From Christensenella sp. UBA1685 (GTDB taxonomy: Bacteria > Bacillota > Clostridia > Christensenellales > CAG-138), in the NCBI GenBank assembly GCA_002320595.1, contig DCKB01000068.1:1-39802 (forward strand): a stretch of 39,802 nucleotides of DNA, in the 5' to 3' direction. This document shows positions 21,336 to 30,672 of this stretch, one piece after another. Position numbers and translations under genes: made by a program. How positions within the stretch are numbered: the stretch's first letter is position 1; each line of letters opens with the position of its first letter. The notes beneath the pieces are model-generated. The model was not told the origin of the DNA, made no database searches, and saw nothing but the letters and a program-made list of their open reading frames with translations.

Positions 21336-23429
21336 TTAGATGATTCCAAACAGCAGCTCGCCATAGGTGGGGAACGGCCAGCGGTTTGCGGCGGTGATGG
21401 ATTCCAGCGCATCCGCCGTCGCACGCAGCGCGGCCATTGCGCCAATCACGTCGTTCTTATAGCAATCGGCAACCGCAGCCGGGCCCGCGGCTTTCGCAGC
21501 TTTGGCAAGCGCATCCGAAAGGGAAAGCGTTTCCCCGTAAAGCTTTGCGGAAAGGCCGGAAAGGGCGGTAACCGTTTGTTCTTCAAAGGTGCAGTCCACG
21601 GCTGCAAAAACGCCGCGCTTTGCGGCTGCCGCGGAGGCCAGTTCGCCCGCATAGGCGGTTACGGCAGGCAGGATGTCCTTCTTTGCCATGTCAAGCATGG
21701 TCAGCGCTTCAATGTTTATGATCTTGCAATAGCTTTCCAGCATGATCTCGTGCCGCGCTTTCATTTCAGCTTCGGTCAGCACGCGGTGCGAGGTGAAAAG
21801 CGCAACATTCTTTTCGTCCAGAAAATGCTTGAGCGCGTCCGGCGTGGTGCGCAGGTTGGAAAGGCCGCGGCGCTCCGCTTCGGCAACCCATGCGTCATCA
21901 TACCCATTGCCGTTGAAGATAATCCGCTTGTGCTTTTTGATGGTATCGCGGATCAGATCGTGCAGGGCGGCCGCGAAATCCGGCGCGGCTTCAAGGGCGT
22001 CCGCATACTGCTTAAGCGCTTCGGCAACGGCGGTGTTGGTGACTACGTTCGCATCGGAAATGGACGCGGAGGAGCCAAGCATGCGGAATTCAAATTTGTT
22101 GCCCGTGAAAGCGAAGGGGGAGGTGCGGTTGCGGTCCGTGGTATCCTTTGGGAAGCGCGGCAACACATGTACGCCGATCTTCATCTGCACCTGCTCTTTT
22201 GCGTCGTACGCTGCATCCGCCTCAATCGCGTCCAGCACGCCCTCGAGCTCTTCGCCCAGAAACATGGAAATGATGGCCGGCGGCGCTTCATTTGCGCCAA
22301 GGCGGTGATCGTTGCCGGCCGATGCGACCGAGATGCGCAGCAGATCCTGATATTCGTCCACAGCCTTAATGACCGCGCAAAGGAACAGCAGGAACTGCGC
22401 GTTTTCGTATGGCGTATCGCCGGGCTCGAGCAGGTTTACCCCCGTGTTGGTGCAGAGCGACCAGTTGTTGTGCTTGCCGCTCCCATTCACGCCTTCAAAC
22501 GGCTTTTCGTGCAGCAGGCAGACGAGGCCATGCTTCTTTGCAAGCTTCTGCATAACCTCCATCGTGATCTGGTTGTGGTCCGCTGCGATGTTCGCGGTGG
22601 TGAAAATCGGCGCAAGCTCATGCTGGGCGGGCGCAACCTCGTTGTGCTCGGTTTTCGCAAGCACGCCAAGCTTCCAAAGCTCGGTGTCAAGGTCCTGCAT
22701 GAATGCGGCAATGCGCGGCTTGATCGCGCCGAAGTAATGATCTTCAAGCTCCTGCCCCTTGGGCGGCATCGCGCCAAAGAGCGTGCGGCCGGTGTAAAGC
22801 AGATCCTTGCGCCGGGAGAACAGCTCCTTGTCAACAAGGAAATACTCCTGCTCAGGGCCAACGGTTACATTGACCGAGGTAACGTCCGCATTGCCAAAGA
22901 GCTTGAGCACGCGCATGGCCTGGCGGCTGACCGCCTGCATGGAGCGCAGCAGCGGGGTTTTTTTGTCCAGCACCTCCCCGCCGTAGGAGCAGAACGCCGT
23001 GGGAATGCAGAGCGTGTTGTCTTTAATAAAAGCATAGGAGGTTGGATCCCATGCCGTGTAGCCGCGCGCTTCAAACGTGGCGCGCAGCCCGCCGGAAGGG
23101 AAGCTGGAGGCATCCGGCTCGCCGCGCACAAGCTCTTTGCCGGAGAACTCCATAATAACATGCCCGCCCTTGATGGGGGAAATAAAGCTGTCGTGCTTTT
23201 CCGCAGTGATGCCGGTCATGGGCTGAAACCAGTGGGTGAAATGCGTAGCGCCCTTTTCAATGGCCCAATCCTTCATCGCATTGGCCACCACGTTCGCCAC
23301 GGAAGCGTCCAACCGCCTGCCGTCGCGGATGGCGTTTTGCATTGCCCGGTATGTCTCCTTCGGGAGCCTTTCCTTCATAACCGTGTCGTTGAATACCATA
23401 CTTCCAAAAAGTTCTGATACGGTGCTCAT
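21336..23429 (-). CDS. glnN: Glutamine synthetase type III
   Basis: 697 residues, right for the large GSIII class. It makes glutamine from glutamate, ammonia and ATP. Visible blocks are KGATHFTHWFQPMTG near residue 60, TVGPEQEYFLVDKELF around 190, NEVAPAQHELAPIFT around 260 and NGSGKHNNWSL around 330. These carry the metal, glutamate and ATP contacts of the glutamine synthetase fold. GGAGG is nine bases before the ATG. The gene stands alone with its own consensus promoter and terminator. No amtB, PII or GlnR gene is nearby, so its control cannot be read here. Confidence 0.96.
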   Translation of the reverse strand: MSTVSELFGSMVFNDTVMKERLPKETYRAMQNAIRDGRRLDASVANVVANAMKDWAIEKGATHFTHWFQPMTGITAEKHDSFISPIKGGHVIMEFSGKELVRGEPDASSFPSGGLRATFEARGYTAWDPTSYAFIKDNTLCIPTAFCSYGGEVLDKKTPLLRSMQAVSRQAMRVLKLFGNADVTSVNVTVGPEQEYFLVDKELFSRRKDLLYTGRTLFGAMPPKGQELEDHYFGAIKPRIAAFMQDLDTELWKLGVLAKTEHNEVAPAQHELAPIFTTANIAADHNQITMEVMQKLAKKHGLVCLLHEKPFEGVNGSGKHNNWSLCTNTGVNLLEPGDTPYENAQFLLFLCAVIKAVDEYQDLLRISVASAGNDHRLGANEAPPAIISMFLGEELEGVLDAIEADAAYDAKEQVQMKIGVHVLPRFPKDTTDRNRTSPFAFTGNKFEFRMLGSSASISDANVVTNTAVAEALKQYADALEAAPDFAAALHDLIRDTIKKHKRIIFNGNGYDDAWVAEAERRGLSNLRTTPDALKHFLDEKNVALFTSHRVLTEAEMKARHEIMLESYCKIINIEALTMLDMAKKDILPAVTAYAGELASAAAAKRGVFAAVDCTFEEQTVTALSGLSAKLYGETLSLSDALAKAAKAAGPAAVADCYKNDVIGAMAALRATADALESITAANRWPFPTYGELLFGII

Positions 23430-23513
23430 CCCAAACGTGCCTCCTGAAAATATTTTAACTGTTCCCGAAAAAACAAAACAGAAACAGCATTATACAAAAC
23501 AATCAATGGCGGA

Positions 23514-23542
23514 ATTATACACCTGCCATATGGCTGTGTCAA
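23514..23542 (-). promoter_or_regulatory. glnN promoter
   Basis: The minus strand has a full-consensus promoter: TTGACA (23537-23542), 17 bases, TATAAT (23514-23519). A second TATAAT follows about 25 bases downstream. The leader of about 78 bases contains a loose inverted repeat (CTGTT and AACAG). The stretch 23543-23628 shows no gene. Confidence 0.85.
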
Positions 23543-23617
23543 TCGTAAAATACAGAGCGAACCCATTGCAATTAAAATTAATTTACAGCAAGACGGATGC
23601 TTTGAAATTTCCTCAAA

Positions 23618-23675
23618 AACAAAACAGCGTGCGGCCGGCAACTGGGTTTACGTTCTGCCGGACCGCGCGCCGCAC
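23618..23675 (-). terminator. Terminator of the ilv-leu operon
   Basis: On the minus strand GTGCGG (23675-23670) and CCGGCA (23661-23656) pair with TGCCGG (23640-23635) and CCGCAC (23634-23629), with an internal bulge. The hairpin is followed by TGTTTTGTTTTT. It lies 60 bases past the ilvA stop codon. Confidence 0.7.
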
Positions 23676-23735
23676 CTTTGTTTCCCATGCGTTTGCCCGC
23701 GCATGCAAGCGGGGGAATTGCGCCGCAGCCGCGTG

Positions 23736-24932
23736 TCAGGATACGATTTTGAAGCCTGCTTGGGTGAGCGCGCGCTTGATTTCTTCGATCTGCGCAAAAT
23801 CGCGCGTTTCCATCGAAAGCTTCAGGAAACAGCTTGAAATGGCCATGTTCGGGTCCGAGTGTTCATGGCTGACGCGCACCACGTTGGCGCCGCATTTTGC
23901 AACGATTTCGCTTACGCCCACAAGCTGGCCGGGCTTGTCTTCGAGCGCGATCTGCAAATTGCTGTTGCGCCCGCTCGTGATAAGGCCGCGCGTGATCACG
24001 CGGGAGAGGATGTTTACATCGATGTTGCCGCCGGAGACGATGCAGACCGTCTTTTTCCCCACGATGGGGAGTTTGCCAAACATCGCGGCCGCAACGGAAA
24101 CCGCGCCTGCGCCTTCGGAGATGAGTTTCTGCTTTTCGATCATGGCGAGGATGGCTGCGGCGATTTCGTCCTCTGAAACCGTTACAATGTCATCCACGTA
24201 TTCCTGCGTCAGCGCAAAGGTGGTATCCCCCGGGTGTTTCACGGCAATGCCATCCGCAAACGTGGAAACGGTGTCAAGCGTAACGAGCTTGCCTTCATGG
24301 CGGCTTTCATACATGCCGGGCGCATTCGCGGCCTGCACACCGTAAACCTTTACATTCGGGCTCAGGTGCTTCACAGCATAGGCCACGCCGGAAATAAGCC
24401 CGCCGCCGCCAATGGGGACGACCACAGCCTCCGCATCGCGCATCTGTTCCAGGATTTCAAGGCCGATGGTGCCCTGCCCGGCGATCACCTCATCGTCGTT
24501 AAACGGATGGATGAAGGTTGCTCCTGTTTCCTCCTGGCGGCGCACGGCAGCCTCGTAAGCGTCATCATACGCGCCGTTGACAAGGCAGACCTCCGCGCCC
24601 AGGCGTTTTGTGGCTTCAACCTTGCTGATGGGCGCGCTGTCCGGCATAAAGACTATGCTTTTTGCGCCCTGCCGCGTGGCGGCAAGCGCAACGCCCTGCG
24701 CATGGTTCCCCGCGCTGCAGGCGATGATGCCGGCGCGCTTCTGCTCGTCGGTGAGCTGGCTGATTTTGTAATAAGCGCCGCGCAGCTTGAAACTGCCGGT
24801 CACCTGCAGGTTTTCGGTTTTCAGGTAAAGCTCCGCATCCGGACAGAGGTTTGGCGCATGGATGAGGTCCGTCCTACGGGCTACCTCCTTGAGCACGAAT
24901 GCGGCGTGATAGATTTTGTCAAGAGTCAGCAT
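23736..24932 (-). CDS. ilvA: Threonine ammonia-lyase with C-terminal ACT domain
   Basis: 398 residues. It converts threonine to 2-oxobutanoate, the entry to isoleucine. The PLP lysine lies in GSFKLRGAYYK, and the glycine loop is VPIGGGGLISG. The C-terminal ACT domain (about residues 325-398, LQIALEDKPGQLVGVSEIV) binds a regulatory amino acid. The single ACT domain and length are those of the TdcB-like form found in Firmicutes, but the place at the end of the ilv-leu operon indicates a biosynthetic role. The start at 24932 follows AAAGGAAA and overlaps the DUF815 gene by 14 bases, so translation is coupled. Confidence 0.93.
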   Translation of the reverse strand: MLTLDKIYHAAFVLKEVARRTDLIHAPNLCPDAELYLKTENLQVTGSFKLRGAYYKISQLTDEQKRAGIIACSAGNHAQGVALAATRQGAKSIVFMPDSAPISKVEATKRLGAEVCLVNGAYDDAYEAAVRRQEETGATFIHPFNDDEVIAGQGTIGLEILEQMRDAEAVVVPIGGGGLISGVAYAVKHLSPNVKVYGVQAANAPGMYESRHEGKLVTLDTVSTFADGIAVKHPGDTTFALTQEYVDDIVTVSEDEIAAAILAMIEKQKLISEGAGAVSVAAAMFGKLPIVGKKTVCIVSGGNIDVNILSRVITRGLITSGRNSNLQIALEDKPGQLVGVSEIVAKCGANVVRVSHEHSDPNMAISSCFLKLSMETRDFAQIEEIKRALTQAGFKIVS

Positions 24933-26241
24933 TGGGTGTTTCCTTTCCGGCAAGGTAGTTGATGAACTGCTGCGCCGTGCGGCCGGATACGCCGCCGTGG
25001 CGGATCTCCCAGCGGTTTGCGAGCAGCAGCAGTTCTTCTTCGGGCAGGTCAAGCCTGCCCGCGCGCGCGGCAAGCCCGCGCACGATGTCGTAATATTGCT
25101 CCCGGTTGGGGCTTGAATAGTTGATGGCAACGCCAAAGCGGCTGGCGAGGGAAAGCTTTTCCTCCATCGTATCGCTGCGGTGGATGTCGCCGTCATGCTC
25201 CATATCGCTGCGGTCGGACCAGGTTTCCCGAATCAGGTGGCGGCGGTTGGAGGTGGCGTAAAGCAGCACATTGTCCGGCCGCGTTTCCACGCCGCCCTCA
25301 ATCACGGCTTTCAGGAACTTATATTCAACCTCGTGCTCTTCAAACGACAGATCGTCGATGAAAAGGATGAAGCGGTAGTTCCGGCTTTTCACCGCCGCAA
25401 TCACGGCGGAAAGGTCGCGGAACTGATGCTTGTAAAGCTCAATCATCCGCAGCCCCTCGCCGGCATATTCGTTGAGCACAGCCTTTACGCTCGACGATTT
25501 CCCCGTTCCGCTGTCGCCGTAAAGCAGCACGTTGTTCGCGCTACGGCCGCGTACGAACGCTTCCGTGTTGGCGATGAGCTCCCGCTTCTGCACCTCATAG
25601 CCGATGAGGTCGGAAAGCGTGATTTTATCCGCATTGTTGATGGGCAAAAACGCGATGCCGTTTCCCTCGTTTTGGATGCGGAACGCGCGGTTAAGGCCGA
25701 ACATCCCCACGCCGTGCTGCTTATAAAAGCCTGTCACAAGGTTGAAAAATTCGGTTTCATCCTTCGCGCGGGAAAGCGCGCGGGACAGCGAGCGCACATG
25801 CTCGCTTACGCTTTTATAATAATTTTTTTCGAGCTTTGGGATGGCATGATAGTCCGAGAGGATGGAGAAGCAATCGATTTTCAAATCGCGTTCAATGCCG
25901 CTGAAATCGTACTCGAACAGGCGCTTGAATATGCGAAAATCCGCTTTGGCAAAGCGGTTTACACTGCCTTCGGCCGCGCCGCGACGCTCTGCGGTGAGGC
26001 TGAAGGAATTTTCGTTTGTGATGAGCACGAACGAAAGGTAATTGTGCCAAAGGTTCGTGTCGAAGCCGTATTGGGTTGCAAGGTCAAGCAGGCGCTTCAC
26101 CTCTGCATAGATGCGGGAAACAAGCGCTTCCCGCTCCCCGTTTCCCATGCGGTAGTCGCGGAAAATCCCGGCAAGGCGCAGTAGGATGCTGTCCTCGCCG
26201 AGATCACGGTATAACAACAGGTTGGATGTCAGTCTGTCCAT
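24919..26241 (-). CDS. DUF815-family AAA-type ATPase
   Basis: 440 residues with GGAG before the ATG. The N-terminal 200 residues are helical and poorly characterised. The P-loop ATPase domain follows: YGDSGTGKSSSVKA (Walker A, about residue 245), FILFIDDLSFEE (Walker B) and YATSNRRHLIRE (sensor-1-like), ending with a lid containing VSGRTAQQFINYL. This is the DUF815 family, widespread but without a known role. It lies between leuB (19 bases upstream) and ilvA (overlapping), entirely inside a metabolic operon. It could be a chaperone-like ATPase for a pathway enzyme, or simply a hitch-hiking gene. Confidence 0.9.
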   Translation of the reverse strand: MDRLTSNLLLYRDLGEDSILLRLAGIFRDYRMGNGEREALVSRIYAEVKRLLDLATQYGFDTNLWHNYLSFVLITNENSFSLTAERRGAAEGSVNRFAKADFRIFKRLFEYDFSGIERDLKIDCFSILSDYHAIPKLEKNYYKSVSEHVRSLSRALSRAKDETEFFNLVTGFYKQHGVGMFGLNRAFRIQNEGNGIAFLPINNADKITLSDLIGYEVQKRELIANTEAFVRGRSANNVLLYGDSGTGKSSSVKAVLNEYAGEGLRMIELYKHQFRDLSAVIAAVKSRNYRFILFIDDLSFEEHEVEYKFLKAVIEGGVETRPDNVLLYATSNRRHLIRETWSDRSDMEHDGDIHRSDTMEEKLSLASRFGVAINYSSPNREQYYDIVRGLAARAGRLDLPEEELLLLANRWEIRHGGVSGRTAQQFINYLAGKETPNADS

Positions 26242-26260
26242 AGCAAGCTCCGCTTCCCCT

Positions 26261-27334
26261 TCAGAGCGCGGCGAGGATGGCGTCGGTCATGGCCGTGCAG
26301 CCGAGCGGCCGCGCGCCGCTTTTGCCGAGGATGTCCGCTGTGCGCAGCCCCTGTGCCAGCACATGATCCACAGCAGCCTCGATGCAGCCGGCCTCGGCCG
26401 AAAGGCCGAAGGAATAGCGCAGCATCATAGCGGCGGAAAGGATGGTGGCGATGGGGTTCGCCTTATCCTGCCCGGCGATATCCGGTGCGGAGCCGTGGAT
26501 GGGTTCATACAGGCCGCATGTGCCATCCCCAAGGGAAGCAGAAGGCAGAAGGCCGATAGAACCGGTGATCTGCGAGGCTTCGTCCGAAAGGATGTCGCCG
26601 AACAGGTTGGAAGTCACAATCACGTCAAACTGCGAGGGGCAGCGCACCAGCTGCATGGCGGCGTTGTCCACCAGCATATCCGAAAGCGCAACCTCCGGGT
26701 ATTCCGCGCCGATGCGGTGCATCGTTTCGCGCCAGAGGCGAGAGGTTTCCAGCACATTTGCCTTGTCGATGCTCACAAGCCTGCCGCGGCGCTTCTTTGC
26801 CGTTTCAAACGCCACGCGGGCGATGCGCTCGATCTCCGCCACGCTGTACGCTTCCGTGTCGTAGGCCTCCGGGCCGAATTTGCCTTCGCGCCTGCCGCGC
26901 TCGCCGAAGTAAATCCCGCCGGTGAGTTCGCGCACAATCATCAGGTCGAACCCCTCGGCAACGATGTCCGCGCGGAGCGGGCACTCTGCCGAAAGCGCGG
27001 GATAAAGCTTTGCGGGGCGCAGGTTCGTGTAAAGGCCGAGCGCTGCACGCAACCCTAAAAGGCCTTTTTCCGGGCGCAGCGCTGGCGGGTTTTTGTCCCA
27101 CTTCGGGCCGCCGACCGCGCCGAGGAGCACACTGTCGCTTGCAAGGCAACCCGCAACGGTTTCCTCCGGCAGCGGGGTGCCGGAGGCATCAATGGCGCAG
27201 CCGCCCATGAGGTATTCCCGGAAGACGAAGCTGTGGCCGAATTTTTCGCCGGCCTTTTGGAGCACGCGCACGGCGCTGCCCACGATTTCCGGGCCGATGC
27301 CGTCGCCCTTGATGAGCGCAATCGTATACTTCAT
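26261..27334 (-). CDS. leuB: 3-isopropylmalate dehydrogenase
   Basis: 357 residues. It oxidises and decarboxylates 3-isopropylmalate to 2-oxoisocaproate with NAD, the last specific step to leucine. The start MKYTIALIKGDGIGPEIV is typical. The substrate block is VRELTGGIYFGERG, the metal aspartates lie in MLVDNAAMQL and NLFGDILSDEASQ, and the NAD site is EPIHGSAPDIAGQDKANP. GGAGG precedes the ATG. It overlaps leuD by four bases (ATGA). Confidence 0.97.
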   Translation of the reverse strand: MKYTIALIKGDGIGPEIVGSAVRVLQKAGEKFGHSFVFREYLMGGCAIDASGTPLPEETVAGCLASDSVLLGAVGGPKWDKNPPALRPEKGLLGLRAALGLYTNLRPAKLYPALSAECPLRADIVAEGFDLMIVRELTGGIYFGERGRREGKFGPEAYDTEAYSVAEIERIARVAFETAKKRRGRLVSIDKANVLETSRLWRETMHRIGAEYPEVALSDMLVDNAAMQLVRCPSQFDVIVTSNLFGDILSDEASQITGSIGLLPSASLGDGTCGLYEPIHGSAPDIAGQDKANPIATILSAAMMLRYSFGLSAEAGCIEAAVDHVLAQGLRTADILGKSGARPLGCTAMTDAILAAL

Positions 27335-27828
27335 TTTTGCGCCTCCTGACGCGCCTTCAAATAGGGGAGCAAGCCGCCTTTTTCGATGATGCGCGCAATG
27401 AATTCCGGGAAGGCCGTGGCCTGAAAGCGTGCGCCCGTGGTTTCATCCGTGATCGTGCCGGAGGAAAAATTCACGGAAACCACATCGCCCTCCGCAATGG
27501 CAGCGGCAGCTTCCGGGCATTCCAGGATGGGAAAGCCGATGTTGATGGCATTGCGGTAAAAGATGCGCGCAAAGCTTGCAGCGATCACGCAGGAAACGCC
27601 TGCAGCCTGAATTGCGATGGGCGCATGCTCGCGCGAGGAACCGCAGCCGAAGTTTGCGCCGCCCACGATGATCTCCCCGGGCTTCACGCGGGAAGCGAAC
27701 GTGGGGTCGACGTCCTCCATGCAGTGCTTCGCAAGCTCCTCCGGGGACGGGGCGTTCAAGTATCTTGCGGGGATGATAACGTCCGTGTCGATGTTGTCCC
27801 CAAACTTATGCACGATGCCCTTTGCCAT
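27331..27828 (-). CDS. leuD: 3-isopropylmalate dehydratase small subunit
   Basis: 165 residues, the short LeuD form that pairs with the short LeuC. It completes the isomerase that turns 2-isopropylmalate into 3-isopropylmalate. Key blocks are FGDNIDTDVIIPARYL at the N-terminus and GGANFGCGSSREHAPIA. AAAGGAG precedes the ATG. It lies six bases after leuC. Confidence 0.96.
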   Translation of the reverse strand: MAKGIVHKFGDNIDTDVIIPARYLNAPSPEELAKHCMEDVDPTFASRVKPGEIIVGGANFGCGSSREHAPIAIQAAGVSCVIAASFARIFYRNAINIGFPILECPEAAAAIAEGDVVSVNFSSGTITDETTGARFQATAFPEFIARIIEKGGLLPYLKARQEAQK

Positions 27829-27834
27829 GGTGCG

Positions 27835-29106
27835 TCACACTCCTTTCATGAGTTCGGCCGGGTCTGCAAGGCAGCCCGCCACGGCGGAAGCCGCAGCAAC
27901 GGCAGGGGAGGCGAGGACAACCTCGCTTTTCACATGCCCCATCCTGCCCACAAAGTTGCGGTTTGTGGTGGAAACGGCGCGTTCCCCCGCGCTCATCACG
28001 CCCATATGGCCGCCGAGGCAGGGGCCGCAGGTGGGGGTAGAAAGCGCGCAGCCTGCCTGAAGGAAGGTTTCGGCTAGGCCTTCCCGGATGCATTGGAGAT
28101 AAATCTCCTGCGTAGCGGGGATTACGATGCAGCGGACGCCGGGGGCGATGTGCCGGCCGGAGAGGATCTCCGCCGCCTGCCGCAGGTCGGAAATGCGGCC
28201 GTTGGTGCAGGAACCGATCACCGCCTGCTGGATGGGCAGTCCCTTTGCTTCGGAGATCGTTTTCGTGTTGGAAGGCAGGTGCGGCAGGGAAACGGTCGGC
28301 GCAAGCGAAGAAAGGTCGATCACAACCTCACGGGCATACCGTGCGTCCGCATCCGCTTCGTAGACGGTGTAAGGGCGGTTTACGCGGCCGCTCACATATG
28401 CGACGGTCGTTTCATCCACCGGGAAAATGCCGTTCTTCGCGCCCGCTTCGATGGCCATGTTGGCGATGGTGAAGCGGTCGTCCATCGAAAGGGAGGCAAC
28501 GCCTTCGCCTGTGAATTCGAGCGATTGATACAGCGCGCCGTCCACGCCGATTTTGCCGATGAGGTGCAAAATAACGTCCTTGCCGCTTACATAGGGCCTG
28601 AGCTTGCCCGTGAGCGTAACCTTGATGACTGCGGGCACCTTGAACCAGTTTTCGCCGATGGCCATGCCGGCTGCCATATCCGTGGAGCCGACGCCCGTGG
28701 AGAACGCGCCCAAAGCGCCGTAGGTGCAGGTGTGGGAATCCGCGCCAATCACGCAATCCCCAGGGGCGACAAGGCCCTTTTCCGGCAAAAGCGCATGTTC
28801 AATGCCCGCCTCGCCCACGTCGTACAGGTGCGTGATGCCGTGCTTTTTGGCAAAGGCGCGCGCCTGTGCACAGAGCTCTGCGGATTTGATGTCCTTGCAG
28901 GGAGTGTAATGATCGAGCACGATGGCAATCTTATCCTGATCAAAGATCTTTGTAAGACCAGCCGCTTCAAACGTGGTAATGGCAACGGGGGTGGTAATGT
29001 CGTTGCCAAGCACAAGATCCAGCTTCGCTTCGATCAAATCGCCCGCTTTCACACAGGGAAGCCCCGCGTGGGCGGCGAGAATCTTTTCCGTCATGGTCAT
29101 GCCCAT
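27835..29106 (-). CDS. leuC: 3-isopropylmalate dehydratase large subunit
   Basis: 423 residues, the short archaeal/clostridial LeuC type. The [4Fe-4S] ligands are seen in VIGSCTNGRISDLRQA and in the C-terminal CGPCLGGHMG. Substrate blocks include VLDHYTPCKD and GVIGADSHTCTYGALG-like sequence (CVIGADSHTCTYGALGAFSTG). AAGGAGGAGG precedes the ATG. It starts three bases after leuA. Confidence 0.96.
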   Translation of the reverse strand: MGMTMTEKILAAHAGLPCVKAGDLIEAKLDLVLGNDITTPVAITTFEAAGLTKIFDQDKIAIVLDHYTPCKDIKSAELCAQARAFAKKHGITHLYDVGEAGIEHALLPEKGLVAPGDCVIGADSHTCTYGALGAFSTGVGSTDMAAGMAIGENWFKVPAVIKVTLTGKLRPYVSGKDVILHLIGKIGVDGALYQSLEFTGEGVASLSMDDRFTIANMAIEAGAKNGIFPVDETTVAYVSGRVNRPYTVYEADADARYAREVVIDLSSLAPTVSLPHLPSNTKTISEAKGLPIQQAVIGSCTNGRISDLRQAAEILSGRHIAPGVRCIVIPATQEIYLQCIREGLAETFLQAGCALSTPTCGPCLGGHMGVMSAGERAVSTTNRNFVGRMGHVKSEVVLASPAVAAASAVAGCLADPAELMKGV

Positions 29107-29109
29107 GTG

Positions 29110-30657
29110 TTATGCCTCCTCCTTGGCTTGTTCCGCTGCAAGCGGGCTTTGCTGCAGCTTGTTTGCCGCTTCGATGTAGGCGAGGATGCTCGCTTCGATG
29201 ATGTCCGTGGAAAGGCCGCGGCCCGTAAACGTTGCCCCGCCGGCCGAAAGCTTCACGGTGACGCTGCCGAGCGTGTCCTTGCCCTCGGAAATGGAGTTGA
29301 TGGTGTAAAGCTCGAACGCGTGCGGGATGGGCTTGATGATTTTGTCGATGGCGTTGAAGGAAGCGTCGATGGGGCCGTCGCCCAGGCACACTTCCTCGAA
29401 GCGATCATCGCCCCGCTTGAGGCTCATGGTGCTCGTTGCCGTGGTAAAGTTGCTCGTATGCACGGCAAACCAGTCAAGTGCATAGCCGCCTTCGGCAGCT
29501 GCGCTCTTCTTGGTGTTGTGCGTCACAAGCGCCTCGATGTCCGCATCGTTCACGGTCTTCTTCTTGTCGCAGAGCACCTTGAATTCCTGGAAGCAGCACA
29601 CAAGTTCCTCTGCAGAAAGGGTATACCCCATCTCCTTGAGGTGCGATTCAAACGCATGTTTGCCGGAATGCTTGCCAAGCACGATGTTGTCCGCACGGAT
29701 GCCGATGGATTCCGGCGTCATGATCTCATAGGTCTGCTTGTTTGCAAGCACGCCGTGCTGGTGGATGCCCGCTTCGTGCATGAAGGCGTTTTTCCCCACA
29801 ATGGGCTTGTTGAGCGGCGCGCTTTGGCCGATGATGTCATAGATCGTTTTGCTGGCGCGGTAAATCTGCGTGGTGTCGATGCGCGTCGTGGCGTCGAACA
29901 CATCCGCGCGGGTGCGCATGGCCATCACCACTTCTTCAAGGGAGGTGTTGCCCGCGCGCTCGCCAAGGCCGTTGACGGTGCATTCGATCTGCGCTGCGCC
30001 GCCGAGTACACCCGCAAGCGAGTTTGCCGTTGCCATGCCGAGGTCGTTGTGGCAATGCACGGAGAAGTCCGCCCGGTCGCTGTTTTCCACGTTTGCGCGC
30101 AGGTATTCAATCAGCGCGCGCATCTCGTCCGGCGTAGTGTAACCAACGGTATCCGGGATGTTCACGGTGGTGGCGCCGTTTCGGATGGCGGCCTCCACAA
30201 CCCTGGCAAGGAAGGCAGGATCGCTGCGCGTGGCATCCTCTGCGGAAAATTCGATGTTCGCGCAGTATTTCTTCGCGTAGGCTACCATGGCCGCCGCCTT
30301 TTCGAGCACCTCTTCGGGCTTCATGCGCAGCTTATATTCCATGTGCAGCGGGGAGGTGGCGATGAACAGGTGGATGCGCGGGTCCGCCGCCTTCTTCACG
30401 GCGTCCCACGCCGCGTCGATGTCGCCCGCGGCGGCGCGCGCAAGGGAGGCGACGGTGCAGCCCTTCACCGTGCGCGCGATGGTTTCAACGGATTCAAAGT
30501 CCCCGGGGGAGGAAATGGCGAAGCCTGCTTCGATCACATCCACCTTGAGCCGTTCCAGGCAGCGGGCGACCTCGATCTTCTCCTGCAGGTTCATGCTGCA
30601 TCCGGGCGATTGCTCGCCGTCGCGCAGCGTGGTATCAAAAATTTTAATTTGCTTCAT
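29110..30657 (-). CDS. leuA: 2-isopropylmalate synthase
   Basis: 515 residues. It condenses acetyl-CoA with 2-oxoisovalerate, the committed step to leucine. The HMGL-like barrel starts at IKIFDTTLRDGEQSPGCSM and has the metal-binding VHCHNDLGMATANSLAG followed by GLGERAGNTSLEE. The C-terminal regulatory LeuA-dimer domain (about residues 385-505) includes GSVTVKLSAGGATFTGRGLSTDIIEAS and normally binds leucine. Homocitrate and citramalate synthases are related, but the neighbours leuCDB settle the call. A modest GAGG precedes the ATG. Confidence 0.96.
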   Translation of the reverse strand: MKQIKIFDTTLRDGEQSPGCSMNLQEKIEVARCLERLKVDVIEAGFAISSPGDFESVETIARTVKGCTVASLARAAAGDIDAAWDAVKKAADPRIHLFIATSPLHMEYKLRMKPEEVLEKAAAMVAYAKKYCANIEFSAEDATRSDPAFLARVVEAAIRNGATTVNIPDTVGYTTPDEMRALIEYLRANVENSDRADFSVHCHNDLGMATANSLAGVLGGAAQIECTVNGLGERAGNTSLEEVVMAMRTRADVFDATTRIDTTQIYRASKTIYDIIGQSAPLNKPIVGKNAFMHEAGIHQHGVLANKQTYEIMTPESIGIRADNIVLGKHSGKHAFESHLKEMGYTLSAEELVCCFQEFKVLCDKKKTVNDADIEALVTHNTKKSAAAEGGYALDWFAVHTSNFTTATSTMSLKRGDDRFEEVCLGDGPIDASFNAIDKIIKPIPHAFELYTINSISEGKDTLGSVTVKLSAGGATFTGRGLSTDIIEASILAYIEAANKLQQSPLAAEQAKEEA

Positions 30658-30672
30658 ATGCGACCTCGTTGC

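Noticed and set aside
21576..23417. A plus-strand open frame of about 610 codons opposite glnN
   Set aside because: Antisense shadow; glnN motifs are complete on the minus strand.
25180..27334. Search for a second T-box or promoter before leuB, DUF815 or ilvA
   Set aside because: Gene overlaps and gaps of 19 bases or less leave no room. The genes belong to the long operon.
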